Positions 8,975-17,728 of a stretch of DNA of 64,000 nt are shown here, piece after piece; the stretch's first letter is position 1, and each line of letters opens with the position of its first letter. A model generated the notes under the pieces. The model saw nothing but the letters and a program-made list of their open reading frames with translations, was not told where the DNA came from and made no database searches. This stretch comes from Sinobacterium caligoides. GTDB lineage: Bacteria > Pseudomonadota > Gammaproteobacteria > Pseudomonadales > Sinobacteriaceae. A program made the position numbers and the translations under genes. The DNA is taken from positions 1 through 64,000 of the forward strand of contig NZ_RKHR01000006.1 of assembly GCF_003752585.1 (NCBI RefSeq). The letters are read 5' to 3'.

Positions 8975-9769
8975 ATGCCTGATTTTACCATCGACCCCCC
9001 CGTCGTACTCAGCTTTTCACACCTAGACCCCTGCGGCGCCAGCGGCATTCAGGCCGACATCGAAACCCTTAGCAGTCTCGGTGTGCACTGCGCGCCAATC
9101 TGCACCTCACTCTCCGCGCAAGATACACTCTCCATTCACCACAGCACGCCCATGGCAGCAACACTAATCATCGAGCAAGCACGCGCCATTCTCGAAGACA
9201 TGCCGGTAAAGGCCTTCAAACTTGGTTGGCTGGGTAACAGTAATAACATCGAAGCGATTCATACCATCCTAACCGATTACCCACATATTCCCGTAGTCTT
9301 CGACCCCTGCCTCAAGCTAGGTGAACCTGAGGATGATCACTTCATCCAAGCTATTCAGGCACTATTGTTGCCACAGTGCGATATCGTGATATTAAACACC
9401 GTCGAGGCGCATCTATTAGCTCCTGAGGCTGATAATTTACGAGCCTGTGCCAGCGAAATCCACAGTTACGACTGCGAACACAGCCTGATTACCGGCTGCC
9501 AGAATACGGCCAACAAGATTGCCAGCCACCTCTATGACGTCCATGGTCTGCTCAAACAATATCAACAACAACGCATCAAAAAACCCTTCTGCGGTGCTGG
9601 CAGCACACTATCAGCAAGCATCACAGCCTACTTGAGCCATGATTTCTCCCTCCTTGAGGCCGTGCAACAGGCGCACAAATACACCTGGGAAAGCCTCAAT
9701 CACGGCCGTCGCATTGGTATGGGCCAGCTTCTACCCAACCGCCTTTACTGGGCAGAGAGCCGGCATTAA
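8975..9769 (+). CDS. ThiD-like hydroxymethylpyrimidine kinase, divergent
   Basis: A ribokinase-fold protein of the HMP/HMP-phosphate kinase family (thiamin pyrimidine branch). The N-terminus keeps the family pattern in SFSHLDPCGASGIQADIETL (residues 13-32). The anion hole, normally GTGC followed by T/S, reads GAGST (207-211), so the reactive Cys is Ser210. Residues around the active site (SHLDPCG instead of AGSDSGGG) are also unusual. Length 264 is normal. It precedes hemL; pseudomonads have thiD-thiE-hemL here, but thiE is absent. It could be a degraded or re-targeted ThiD. AGGAG lies 6 bases before the ATG. Confidence 0.8.
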   Translation: MPDFTIDPPVVLSFSHLDPCGASGIQADIETLSSLGVHCAPICTSLSAQDTLSIHHSTPMAATLIIEQARAILEDMPVKAFKLGWLGNSNNIEAIHTILTDYPHIPVVFDPCLKLGEPEDDHFIQAIQALLLPQCDIVILNTVEAHLLAPEADNLRACASEIHSYDCEHSLITGCQNTANKIASHLYDVHGLLKQYQQQRIKKPFCGAGSTLSASITAYLSHDFSLLEAVQQAHKYTWESLNHGRRIGMGQLLPNRLYWAESRH

Positions 9770-9778
9770 GGCTGCCTA

Positions 9779-9797
9779 TCGACAGCCGATCTGTCGA
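9779..9797. other. Short inverted repeat after the ThiD-like gene
   Basis: Perfect 7-bp arms TCGACAG / CTGTCGA around CCGAT, 9 bp past the stop of the ThiD-like gene and ~150 bp before hemL. There is no T run, so it is a weak terminator or an operator candidate. The arms are in the reverse order of a LexA box. Confidence 0.35.
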
Positions 9798-9949
9798 CAA
9801 CTCACAGCTCGCGCCCACCGTGCTAGCGTTTTACTGTTTTTCTAGCGATAATCCTCCTCTTAAATCGATCTACTGTTCTTCTTCACACACGAAACAGTGC
9901 CATGCCGACGCCCTATTCATGGCGTACGGCCGCCAAGCCGAGAGCCATC

Positions 9950-11230
9950 ATGTCAAACTCAGAACAACTCTTTCAACGCGCCCAACAGTACATCCCCGGC
10001 GGAGTAAACTCTCCCGTACGCGCCTTTAAGGCCGTCGGCGGTAGCCCCGTTTTCTTCGAGCGAGCGGAAGGTGCCTTTCTGTTTGATGCCGATGGTAAGC
10101 GCTATATCGACTACGTCCAATCTTGGGGACCGATGATCGCCGGCCACGCCAATGCTGAAGTGCTGAACGCCGTTGTCGAGACCGCCAAATCAGGCCTCAG
10201 CTTTGGCGCTCCTACGGAACTTGAAATCACCATGGCGGAGAAGCTCTGCCAACTGATGCCCAACATGGACATGGTGCGCATGGTCAACTCTGGCACCGAA
10301 GCGACGATGAGTGCCATTCGTCTCGCTCGCGGCTATACCGGGCGCGACAAGATCGTAAAGTTCGAGGGCTGCTACCATGGCCACTCTGACTCACTACTGG
10401 TTAAAGCGGGCTCCGGCGCTCTGACCTTGGGCGTACCGAGTTCACCCGGCGTCCCCGCATCCGTCGCCGATCACACCGTCACGCTCACCTACAACGATAT
10501 CGACAGTGTCCGCGAGGCTTTCAGTCAGATCGGTGATGAAGTCGCCTGTATCATCGTCGAGCCCGTCGCCGGTAACATGAACTGCATCCCACCCGTACCC
10601 GGGTTTCTCGAGGGGCTGCGGGAGGTCTGCGATCAATACGGTAGCGTCTTAATCATGGACGAAGTGATGACCGGCTTTCGTGTCAGCCACACAGGAGCAC
10701 AGGGGCACTACGGTATTCGCGCCGACCTCACCACCCTCGGCAAAGTTATTGGCGCCGGCATGCCGGTCGGTGCCTTCGGTGGTCGACGCGAAATCATGGA
10801 GTGCATCGCGCCATTGGGACCGGTCTATCAAGCCGGCACCCTATCGGGTAATCCCGTCGCCATGGCCGCAGGCCTTACCATGTTAGACATCATCGCTCGC
10901 GAAGGTTTCTACGAGCCCATCTTTGCCGCCACTCGCCAACTCGTCACCGGCTTAGAGGCCGAGGCCAAGGCCGCCGGTATTCCACTAACCACCAACCACG
11001 CTGGCTCGATGTTTGGCTTATTCTTCACCGAAGAAGAAAAAATCACGAATTATCAACAAGTCATGAGCTGCAACAATGAGCGCTTCAATCAATTCTTCCA
11101 CTATATGTTGGAACAGGGAGTGTATTTAGCACCTGCGAGCTATGAGGCTGGTTTCGTCAGTGCCTGTCATTGCGACAACCTCATCGAGCAGACTCTCGAG
11201 GCTGCTAAATCTGCCTTTGCCAAGCTGTAA
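9950..11230 (+). CDS. hemL: Glutamate-1-semialdehyde 2,1-aminomutase
   Basis: PLP-dependent conversion of glutamate-1-semialdehyde to 5-aminolevulinate in the C5 haem pathway. The substrate entry motif [13 protein letters not shown], the cofactor-binding MDEVMTGFR and the Schiff-base lysine in [18 protein letters not shown] (K265) are intact. From ATG 9950 it has 426 residues, identical in length to E. coli HemL; a 16-residue extension to 9902 is rejected. It shares the haem pathway with nearby hemJ. Confidence 0.97.
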   Translation: MSNSEQLFQRAQQYIPGGVNSPVRAFKAVGGSPVFFERAEGAFLFDADGKRYIDYVQSWGPMIAGHANAEVLNAVVETAKSGLSFGAPTELEITMAEKLCQLMPNMDMVRMVNSGTEATMSAIRLARGYTGRDKIVKFEGCYHGHSDSLLVKAGSGALTLGVPSSPGVPASVADHTVTLTYNDIDSVREAFSQIGDEVACIIVEPVAGNMNCIPPVPGFLEGLREVCDQYGSVLIMDEVMTGFRVSHTGAQGHYGIRADLTTLGKVIGAGMPVGAFGGRREIMECIAPLGPVYQAGTLSGNPVAMAAGLTMLDIIAREGFYEPIFAATRQLVTGLEAEAKAAGIPLTTNHAGSMFGLFFTEEEKITNYQQVMSCNNERFNQFFHYMLEQGVYLAPASYEAGFVSACHCDNLIEQTLEAAKSAFAKL

Positions 11231-11273
11231 ATCTTAACAAATAGATACAGATAGGCACCTAATCGACGAAATG

Positions 11274-11296
11274 GTACTACACTTTCCCTGTAGTAC
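11274..11296. other. Hairpin between hemL and the outer-membrane protein gene
   Basis: Perfect 8-bp arms GTACTACA / TGTAGTAC with loop CTTTCCC, followed by TTCCTT. It may be a weak terminator for hemL or an operator for the downstream gene, whose start is 27 bp away. Confidence 0.4.
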
Positions 11297-11322
11297 TTCC
11301 TTAAACCACGATGGAATTGACA

Positions 11323-11982
11323 ATGAAAAAAACTCTTCTCGTCAGCGCTATTGCTCTGGCTCTATGCAGTCAGGCACAGGCAGATAATATTGGCATCTAT
11401 GCGGGTGCCTATTCATGGCAGCCCGAACTATCCGGCGACGGTAACCTAGGGAATTACAACTACGACCTCGACAGCGACGACAATGCGACCTCGTATTATG
11501 TCGCCTTCGAGCACCCAATTCCACTACTGCCCAACGCACGCCTACAGCGTACCGACCTGTCGAGCCGCTCGAAAGATTCGACAGAGCTCGACCTCAGCCA
11601 CACCGATGCGACGCTCTACTACAACATCCTCGATAACTGGGTACACTTCGATCTCGGTCTCACCGGCCGCTTCTTCGATGGCAAGGTAGACAACGGCATT
11701 CAGAAGGCCTCTATCGATGACACCGTACCAATGCTCTACGCTAATATGATGGTCGAGCTGCCGTTCAACCTATACGCCGGCATCACAGGTAATGTAGCTC
11801 GTCACTTCGACAATGATACAGAAATCTACGACTTTACCGCACGTGTTGGTTGGGAAGCGATCTTAGGCTTGGGCGTTGAGGCGGGCTACCGTACCTTCGA
11901 TACGAAGATGAAGGACCTAAAACATGCCGAGGTCGACAGCTCCATGAAGGGACCTTACCTCGGGCTTTCCTACCACTTCTAA
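11323..11982 (+). CDS. Outer-membrane beta-barrel protein (TIGR04219-like)
   Basis: A 219-residue protein with a Sec signal peptide (MKKTLLVSAIALALCSQAQA, cleavage before DNIG), then alternating aromatic/polar strands and a C-terminal Phe (LGLSYHF) typical of BAM substrates. The content is consistent with the TIGR04219 family of small barrels of unknown function. ATG 11323 starts the signal peptide directly; an ATG at 11311 would add four residues. It is followed by a hairpin, so it is probably monocistronic. Confidence 0.85.
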   Translation: MKKTLLVSAIALALCSQAQADNIGIYAGAYSWQPELSGDGNLGNYNYDLDSDDNATSYYVAFEHPIPLLPNARLQRTDLSSRSKDSTELDLSHTDATLYYNILDNWVHFDLGLTGRFFDGKVDNGIQKASIDDTVPMLYANMMVELPFNLYAGITGNVARHFDNDTEIYDFTARVGWEAILGLGVEAGYRTFDTKMKDLKHAEVDSSMKGPYLGLSYHF

Positions 11983-11996
11983 AGTAACCGCTCCCC

Positions 11997-12022
11997 ACGT
12001 CCGCCAAACTCTCGGCGGGCGT
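11997..12022. terminator. Possible weak terminator after the outer-membrane protein gene
   Basis: Nine-base-pair arms ACGTCCGCC / GGCGGGCGT (one G-T pair), 15 bp past the stop. The tract that follows is C/T-rich rather than a T run. It lies between convergent genes. Confidence 0.4.
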
Positions 12023-12049
12023 CTCCCCTTCTTCCTGCGCCCCTTACAC

Positions 12050-12640
12050 TCAACGAGAAACAGCGCCCTCACACAATGCAACCAACTCGTCCAGCAGCAA
12101 CAGACTCAAGCCCCAGACTTGTTTCTCTCGGTAGTAATAACAGGGTAATATCAACTCACTGTCGCCACGCCACCAGCTCATCGTGGTACGATTTTTCGTC
12201 TCAGCCAGATAACTCAGGGGCAACCAGATCGTGTCCGCCACCTCGTAATTGGCTACGATCGCCGGCGTCTCGGGCAAGAAAAACACATAGGACGACACCG
12301 ACATGGCTGCCGGTCCCGACTTAACGTGAGTATGCACATCGGAGAGGCGACCTAGCGTCACTGCCTTACTACGCAAGTCAATACCGACCTCCTCCCAGCA
12401 TTCCCTGACCGCGGCATCATAACTATGGCGGTCCCCCGGATCCATCCTGCCCCCCGGAAAACTCATCTGTCCAGACCACGGGTCGCCCTCACGCTGAGCC
12501 CGCTCCATCATCAGCACCTCGAGCTCACCACCATTATCACGTAACGATAAGGTTACCGCCGAGCGCCGCTGCTGGTGACGCAGCTCGTCTAAGCGAGGCG
12601 TAAAATCCCGTAACTTCTCTCTCAGGTATTGCTCTGTCAT
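12050..12640 (-). CDS. Nudix hydrolase, CoA pyrophosphatase type
   Basis: A 196-residue Nudix enzyme. It has the CoA-pyrophosphatase family block SGQMSFPGGRMDPGDRHSYD followed by the Nudix core RECWEEVGI (metal-binding glutamates). The E. coli relative is NudL/YeaB, which cleaves CoA to 4'-phosphopantetheine and 3',5'-ADP; the substrate here is inferred. The C-terminal WGLSLLLLDELV helix is also typical of the family. ATG 12640 has AAGG upstream; an in-frame TTG at 12652 is discounted. Confidence 0.85.
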   Translation of the reverse strand: MTEQYLREKLRDFTPRLDELRHQQRRSAVTLSLRDNGGELEVLMMERAQREGDPWSGQMSFPGGRMDPGDRHSYDAAVRECWEEVGIDLRSKAVTLGRLSDVHTHVKSGPAAMSVSSYVFFLPETPAIVANYEVADTIWLPLSYLAETKNRTTMSWWRGDSELILPCYYYREKQVWGLSLLLLDELVALCEGAVSR

Positions 12641-12730
12641 CAACGGCTGCAACCTTTCTGCTAGTAGCTATATTCATCCATTATAACAAAGCCGCTAACT
12701 ATTACGCATAGCCCCTTGATAGTAGGCCAA

Positions 12731-13207
12731 CTAGGGTAACTGCTCTAATAGCTGCTTGAGTTGTCCCCTCAGTTCCGCCGAAGGCTGTAGCGCCAACGCC
12801 TTGCGAACCCACTGCTTAGCGCTGTGTAACTGCCCTTGCTGCGCCTTTAGCTGAGCCAATTGCGCATACGACTGCGGGTTTGACGGTGCGATACGAATCG
12901 CCCGCTCGATCGACGACTCCGCGGCAACCAAGTTACCGACGCTCTGCTCCTTAGCCGCCCGCGACAACAACTTATCGACCGCAGACTGCGACCTTGAGTG
13001 ATCGGCACGCACCGCGGCCCCCACTGTCGGTTGCTCATCAACTGTTTCAGCTGAGCTAGACGACCCACTCGGCACGGTCGAGGGCTCACTAACCACACCC
13101 TCGACCGCCCCTTCTGAAGAGCTCACTGGCACACGTATCGGTCCGCTGCTACAACCAGCCAGCAAGCTCAATACGATGGCGCAAACAAACTTATCCACTG
13201 TTTTCAT
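12731..13207 (-). CDS. TPR lipoprotein, candidate PBP1b activator (LpoP-like)
   Basis: A 158-residue lipoprotein: signal peptide with lipobox LLAGC (Cys near residue 19; the next residues SSG suggest outer-membrane sorting), a Ser/Val/Thr-rich linker, and TPR-like helices at about residues 75-155 (AESSIERAIRIAPSNPQSYA, AKQWVRKALALQPS). It lies 71 bp downstream of mrcB on the same strand. In P. aeruginosa the PBP1b activator LpoP is a TPR lipoprotein encoded beside ponB, so the same role is likely here by context. ATG 13207 follows AGG at 7 bases. Confidence 0.75.
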   Translation of the reverse strand: MKTVDKFVCAIVLSLLAGCSSGPIRVPVSSSEGAVEGVVSEPSTVPSGSSSSAETVDEQPTVGAAVRADHSRSQSAVDKLLSRAAKEQSVGNLVAAESSIERAIRIAPSNPQSYAQLAQLKAQQGQLHSAKQWVRKALALQPSAELRGQLKQLLEQLP

Positions 13208-13278
13208 CTTCACACCTTCATCTCTCTATCATAGCGACACAGACACCTGACGCTAAGACGTCAGCCCTCGGAGGCGCA

Positions 13279-15639
13279 TTATAACCACTCCGAGAACCAA
13301 TTTCTTACCCGGGAGCCACTGCCGCAAGCGGCACGCTTAGTCGGTGCGCTGCCGGCCAGAAACGGCAAGTAACGCGCATCATCGCAATACTTTGCCGATA
13401 GTTCGCCCGTTTTATCGTTGACCCACAGGTAGTCCATGCCCTCTAAAGGCTGATACTCTAGCCCACGACGGCTGGTCTGCCTAATAATCGACGTCCACAC
13501 CGGTAACGCACCGCTAGCACCGGTCAGCGGTGTTGGCTCATTATCATCCCGTCCCAACCAGACAACGGCAAGTCGATCGCCACTAAAGCCAGCAAACCAG
13601 CTATCACGTAAGTCATTCGTGGTACCTGTCTTACCCGCCGTCTTGAAATCTGCGGGCAGGCTGCGATAAGCCCTACGACCAGTGCCCTCGCGCATCACCT
13701 CTTGCAGATTGTACTGCATCAACTGCACAACGCGCTCATCAAAACGCTGTTCAACTTCAAGTGGGTAGCGCTTCAACGGCTCACCGCTATTGCTCGTCAC
13801 ATTACGAATAGCACGAATCGGTGAGTAGAAGCCGCCAGAGCTAATCGTCTGGTACATCTGCGCCACCATCAAGGGTGACATTTCACCTGTACCGAGCACG
13901 ACCGACGGTACCGCTGGCAGCTTCTTTTCAATACCCAAACGATGAGCAACATCGAGCACCTTATCGATACCAATCGTCATACCGAGCTGTGCCGTCGCCT
14001 GATTATAAGAGTGCGTTAGCGCTTGATGCAGCGGCACGGTGCCATGACTCTTCTTACTGTAGTTATTAGGCTGCCAGACACTACCATCACGCCCCTCCAC
14101 ACGAATTGACTCATCGGATAGTGGCGTCACCAAGGTGTACTTTTCACTCTGTTCCAGCGCCGCGAGGTAAACCGCAGGCTTCATCAGCGAACCGATCGGA
14201 CGCCGTGCGTGTAGAGCTCGATTGAAGCCCGCATAACGCGCATTCTTACCACCAACGACGGCCAACACCTCGCCTGTCTGTGGGTGACTCACGACGACAC
14301 TACCATTGAGCTGCTTTCGTGCCTCGGCACTAAGCTTGTAGTCTCGAGCAATGGCTGCAATACGTTTTTCCAGCGCCTGTTCTGCCGTACGCTGCACCTG
14401 GGGGTCAAAACTCGTGAAGATATTCAACCCTTGCGAGCTGAGATCCTCGGCACGATAATCACGCCGTAGCTGGCTGCGCACTAAGTCGAGATAAGCCGGG
14501 TAACGAGCACGATGCTTCGCGGTAACAGCCCCCACCCCCAGCGGCTCCGCCTGCGCCCAAGCCAAAACCTCTGGATCCATATTGGTCGCGGCGGCAAATT
14601 TACCGAGCACGAAGTTACGGCGCTTCTTCGCCCGCTCGGGGTGACGCCAAGGATCATAATATGAGGGCCCACGAATAACCGAAACCAACAACGCCTGCTC
14701 AGAAAGGTTGAGATCCTCTATCGGCTTATTGAAATAATACTGCGCTCCTAGGCCAAAACCGTGGATGGCTCGAGGACCGTCCTGGGCGAGAAAGATCTCG
14801 TTCATATAACCCTCGAGAATCTCCTCCTTACTGTAATGCACTTCAAGCAACAGCGACATCACCGCCTCAGTCGCCTTGCGCATTAAACTGCGATCGGCAC
14901 TGAGATAATAGTTTTTCACCAACTGTTGAGTCAGCGTACTGCCGCCCTGCACCACCCGACCGGACTTAATGTTAGCCACCGCCGCTCGCGCAATGGCGCG
15001 CGGTGAAACACCAAAGTGACTATAAAAATGCTCATCCTCAACGGCGACCAGCATTTGCTGCAACGGCTTGGGAACCTGTTTCAACTGCACCAGGAGACGG
15101 TCTTCATTGTGAGCGGGGTAGATGCCACCGATCATCGCCGGCTCCAGCCTGACAATGTCCGCATCATGACGATCGACACGTAAACTCTGCAGCTGCCCAC
15201 CACGCCAATTCAATTCGACACGCTGCGAGGGCTCAACCCCATCCCAGAAGTGGAATTTACGCGTATAAATCTGCACCCGCTGCCCCGAAGAGGCAATCTG
15301 GCCCGGCAGATTCACCTTATTGACCGCCTTATAGCCAGCCATACGCAGCTCGTCTAGCACCTGCTGCTGAGACACTTTACTGCCACTGTAGAGCTCCAAC
15401 GGCCGTGCATACACCTTCGCCGGTATCTCCCACTTCTTGCCGCTAAAGGTCGATCGAATCGTCGCATCGAGATAAATGGTAAAGCCCAAAAACAAGACCA
15501 CACCAACAACTATTATCTTTAGAAACAAAGATTTAATTGGTGAGGCCGATCGACCTTTAGCTCTGCCTTTAGTTTTCGTTTTGCTGCGTTTACGCGCACG
15601 TGGTTTTGCTGCCATAAAAGGGGTGCCAACCGCTGTCAT
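13279..15639 (-). CDS. mrcB: Penicillin-binding protein 1B
   Basis: Bifunctional peptidoglycan synthase. It has a basic cytoplasmic tail, a membrane helix (about 37-57), a UB2H-like regulatory domain (about 70-160), a GT51 transglycosylase with catalytic Glu201 (VAVEDEHFYSHFG) and QGGSTLTQQLVKN, and a transpeptidase with SLMK (Ser484), SYN (544) and KTGTT (670). The length of 786 fits PBP1b. ATG 15639 and ATG 15615 are both possible starts; neither has a strong ribosome site. The downstream TPR lipoprotein probably activates it. Confidence 0.95.
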   Translation of the reverse strand: MTAVGTPFMAAKPRARKRSKTKTKGRAKGRSASPIKSLFLKIIVVGVVLFLGFTIYLDATIRSTFSGKKWEIPAKVYARPLELYSGSKVSQQQVLDELRMAGYKAVNKVNLPGQIASSGQRVQIYTRKFHFWDGVEPSQRVELNWRGGQLQSLRVDRHDADIVRLEPAMIGGIYPAHNEDRLLVQLKQVPKPLQQMLVAVEDEHFYSHFGVSPRAIARAAVANIKSGRVVQGGSTLTQQLVKNYYLSADRSLMRKATEAVMSLLLEVHYSKEEILEGYMNEIFLAQDGPRAIHGFGLGAQYYFNKPIEDLNLSEQALLVSVIRGPSYYDPWRHPERAKKRRNFVLGKFAAATNMDPEVLAWAQAEPLGVGAVTAKHRARYPAYLDLVRSQLRRDYRAEDLSSQGLNIFTSFDPQVQRTAEQALEKRIAAIARDYKLSAEARKQLNGSVVVSHPQTGEVLAVVGGKNARYAGFNRALHARRPIGSLMKPAVYLAALEQSEKYTLVTPLSDESIRVEGRDGSVWQPNNYSKKSHGTVPLHQALTHSYNQATAQLGMTIGIDKVLDVAHRLGIEKKLPAVPSVVLGTGEMSPLMVAQMYQTISSGGFYSPIRAIRNVTSNSGEPLKRYPLEVEQRFDERVVQLMQYNLQEVMREGTGRRAYRSLPADFKTAGKTGTTNDLRDSWFAGFSGDRLAVVWLGRDDNEPTPLTGASGALPVWTSIIRQTSRRGLEYQPLEGMDYLWVNDKTGELSAKYCDDARYLPFLAGSAPTKRAACGSGSRVRNWFSEWL

Positions 15640-15811
15640 TAAGGATCGCCCAGTATACCTAATTTCAACTCTAACTCAGCCGACTACAGCAATAAGCGGG
15701 CAATTTTATAGCTGAAATCTACCGCCGTCACAGGCATACTTAGCCGCAAACTTCACAGTGGCCAGCAGTGCCGCTCACTCACCGCGGCAATAGATTAACT
15801 AGGGAATTATG

Positions 15812-16795
15812 ATGAGCAAATATGATATTTACGGACTAGGCGCCGGTCTAGTAGATACCGAAATCGAAGTCGACGATGCTTTTCTACGCACCGCTGGCAT
15901 AGAAAAAGGCTTGATGACGCTGGTTGATGAAGCACGTCAAATCGAACTGATGGAGCACCTGAAGGATCGCCTCGTCGCCAGCAAGCGCGCCAGTGGCGGC
16001 TCCGCTGCTAACACCGTGATCGGGGCCGCACACTTCGGCGCGAAGAACTATTACAGCTGCAAGCTCGCTAACGACGAGAACGGTGACTTCTACCTCGCCG
16101 ACCTACTGGCGGCCAACGTCGACAGCGACCAAGGACAGCGCAACCCAGGCATTACCGGCAAATGCCTGGTCATGATCACGCCTGACGCCGAACGCACCAT
16201 GAACACCTTCCTCGGCAGTAGCGAGACGCTCGCCACTAGCGACCTCAACCTTGAGGCACTCGCCAATGCTAAGTACTTCTACGTCGAGGGCTATGTCGTC
16301 ACCTCGCCGACCGGTCGCGCCGCCGCCATCGCTGGCCGCCAACACGCCGAGCAAAACGCCGTCAAAACCGCTCTCAGTCTCTCCGATCCAGGCATGGTGC
16401 AATTTTTTAAGGATGGCTTAAAAGAGATGATCGGTGACGGTGTCGACCTGCTCTTTTGCAATAAGGAGGAGGCACTCGGCTGGACCGGTAGTGACAACAT
16501 CGAACAGGCCGCCGAGCGCCTCAAGGTCGATGCCAAGCAATTCGTCATCACCCTCGGAGCCGATGGAGCCCTGCTCTTCGACGGCCACAACATGATCAGC
16601 ATTAACGGCTGCGAAGCCGATGCCATCGACACCAACGGTGCCGGTGATATGTTCGCCGGAGCCTTTTTATACGCGCTCACTGCGGGGCAAGGCTTCGAAC
16701 AGGCTGGCCTTCTAGCGAGCCGTAGCGCCGCCCAGGTGGTCAGCCAGTTCGGACCGCGCCTGAGACCAGAACAATACGCCGGCCTGAAAGACTAA
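15812..16795 (+). CDS. PfkB family adenosine kinase
   Basis: Ribokinase-family sugar kinase of the bacterial adenosine-kinase type: GLGAGLVDTEIEVDD at the N-terminus, the lid motif SGGSAANTVIGAA near residue 65, and the catalytic DTNGAGDMFAGAFLYAL (general base Asp in NGAGD). Length is 328. Substrate assignment rests on remembered similarity of the N-terminus to annotated adenosine kinases and could include other nucleosides. ATG 15812 has AGGG at 7 bases; the adjacent ATG 15809 is too close. It diverges from mrcB. Confidence 0.85.
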   Translation: MSKYDIYGLGAGLVDTEIEVDDAFLRTAGIEKGLMTLVDEARQIELMEHLKDRLVASKRASGGSAANTVIGAAHFGAKNYYSCKLANDENGDFYLADLLAANVDSDQGQRNPGITGKCLVMITPDAERTMNTFLGSSETLATSDLNLEALANAKYFYVEGYVVTSPTGRAAAIAGRQHAEQNAVKTALSLSDPGMVQFFKDGLKEMIGDGVDLLFCNKEEALGWTGSDNIEQAAERLKVDAKQFVITLGADGALLFDGHNMISINGCEADAIDTNGAGDMFAGAFLYALTAGQGFEQAGLLASRSAAQVVSQFGPRLRPEQYAGLKD

Positions 16796-16809
16796 ACGGC
16801 AGTATAAGT

Positions 16810-16842
16810 GGGCAGGCTTCGTTGCTGCCCCCTTCCTTTTTT
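16810..16842 (+). terminator. Terminator after the adenosine kinase gene
   Basis: GGGCAG / CTGCCC arms around a 9-base loop, then CCTTCC and six T. It lies 14 bp past the stop and ~50 bp before the rlmA start. Confidence 0.55.
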
Positions 16843-16889
16843 CCCCTATACTTTGTCACCGCCTGCCCCACGCCACAGGAACCCTACCC

Positions 16890-17720
16890 ATGAGTTGGAT
16901 CTGCCCTCTCTGCCAATCCCCTCTTGAGCACCACAACACACAACGACTCTATCGCTGTAGCAATAACCATTGTTTTGATATTGCCAAGGAGGGTTACTGC
17001 AACCTGATACCGGTGCAGCAGAAAAACAGCAAGAGCCCTGGCGACAGCAAGGCGATGATCAATGCTCGACGACGCTTCCTGGCACAGGGCTACTATGGCA
17101 ATCTCGCCGATAAGCTGACACAAATCATCAGCGCCGAAGCCGGCGGCGGCGCGCAGACATGTCTCGAGGTGGGTTGCGGCGAGGGCTACTACCTGCGACA
17201 GCTCGGACACCACGTGCCACAGCATCGGTATGTAGGCATCGATATCAGCAAAGAGGCCGTCAGGCTTGCTGCCAAGGCCGCGACGGCACACCAATACTGC
17301 GTCGCCAGTAGCTATAACCTACCCCTCGCCGAAGGCAGTGCCGACATTATCATTCGCAACTTCGCGCCCGCGCCGAGCGAGGAGATTCAACGAGTGCTGA
17401 CGACTGGCGGCCTGTTCATCGTCGTCACACCCGGCGCCGAGCACCTCTATCAACTACGTCAACACATCTATCGCCAGGCGACGCTGCACGACAACCCGGT
17501 TACCGAAGTAGAAGGGTTTCAGTTGATTGAGCAACATGCACTGCGGCAGCAAATAGACATCAGCGGTGTCGACGACGTCTCCGCACTGCTACAGATGACG
17601 CCCTACTACTGGCAGACCTCGTCAGAGGACCAACAAAAACTCAACGAACTGACACAACTGCAGTGCACCACCGACTTTGTTGTCAGTCTCTACCGTCACG
17701 CCGAAGGCGCGACGACATAA
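16890..17720 (+). CDS. rlmA: 23S rRNA (guanine-745-N1)-methyltransferase family protein
   Basis: An RlmA/TlrB-type methyltransferase. The N-terminal zinc finger has CPLC (residues 5-8), then C23 and H27 in YRCSNNHCFD. It is followed by the family block KEGYCNLIPVQQKNSKSPGD and a Rossmann SAM site CLEVGCGEGYYLRQL (about 91-105). The length of 276 matches E. coli RlmA (269). Methylation of G745 in helix 35 is assumed from the family. AGGA precedes the ATG. It is convergent with parE (8 bp apart). Confidence 0.92.
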   Translation: MSWICPLCQSPLEHHNTQRLYRCSNNHCFDIAKEGYCNLIPVQQKNSKSPGDSKAMINARRRFLAQGYYGNLADKLTQIISAEAGGGAQTCLEVGCGEGYYLRQLGHHVPQHRYVGIDISKEAVRLAAKAATAHQYCVASSYNLPLAEGSADIIIRNFAPAPSEEIQRVLTTGGLFIVVTPGAEHLYQLRQHIYRQATLHDNPVTEVEGFQLIEQHALRQQIDISGVDDVSALLQMTPYYWQTSSEDQQKLNELTQLQCTTDFVVSLYRHAEGATT

Positions 17721-17728
17721 GCTATAAG

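Noticed and set aside
9779-9797. LexA (SOS) box at the TCGACAG/CTGTCGA palindrome
   Set aside because: A LexA box is CTGT-N8-ACAG; here the half-sites are in the opposite order.
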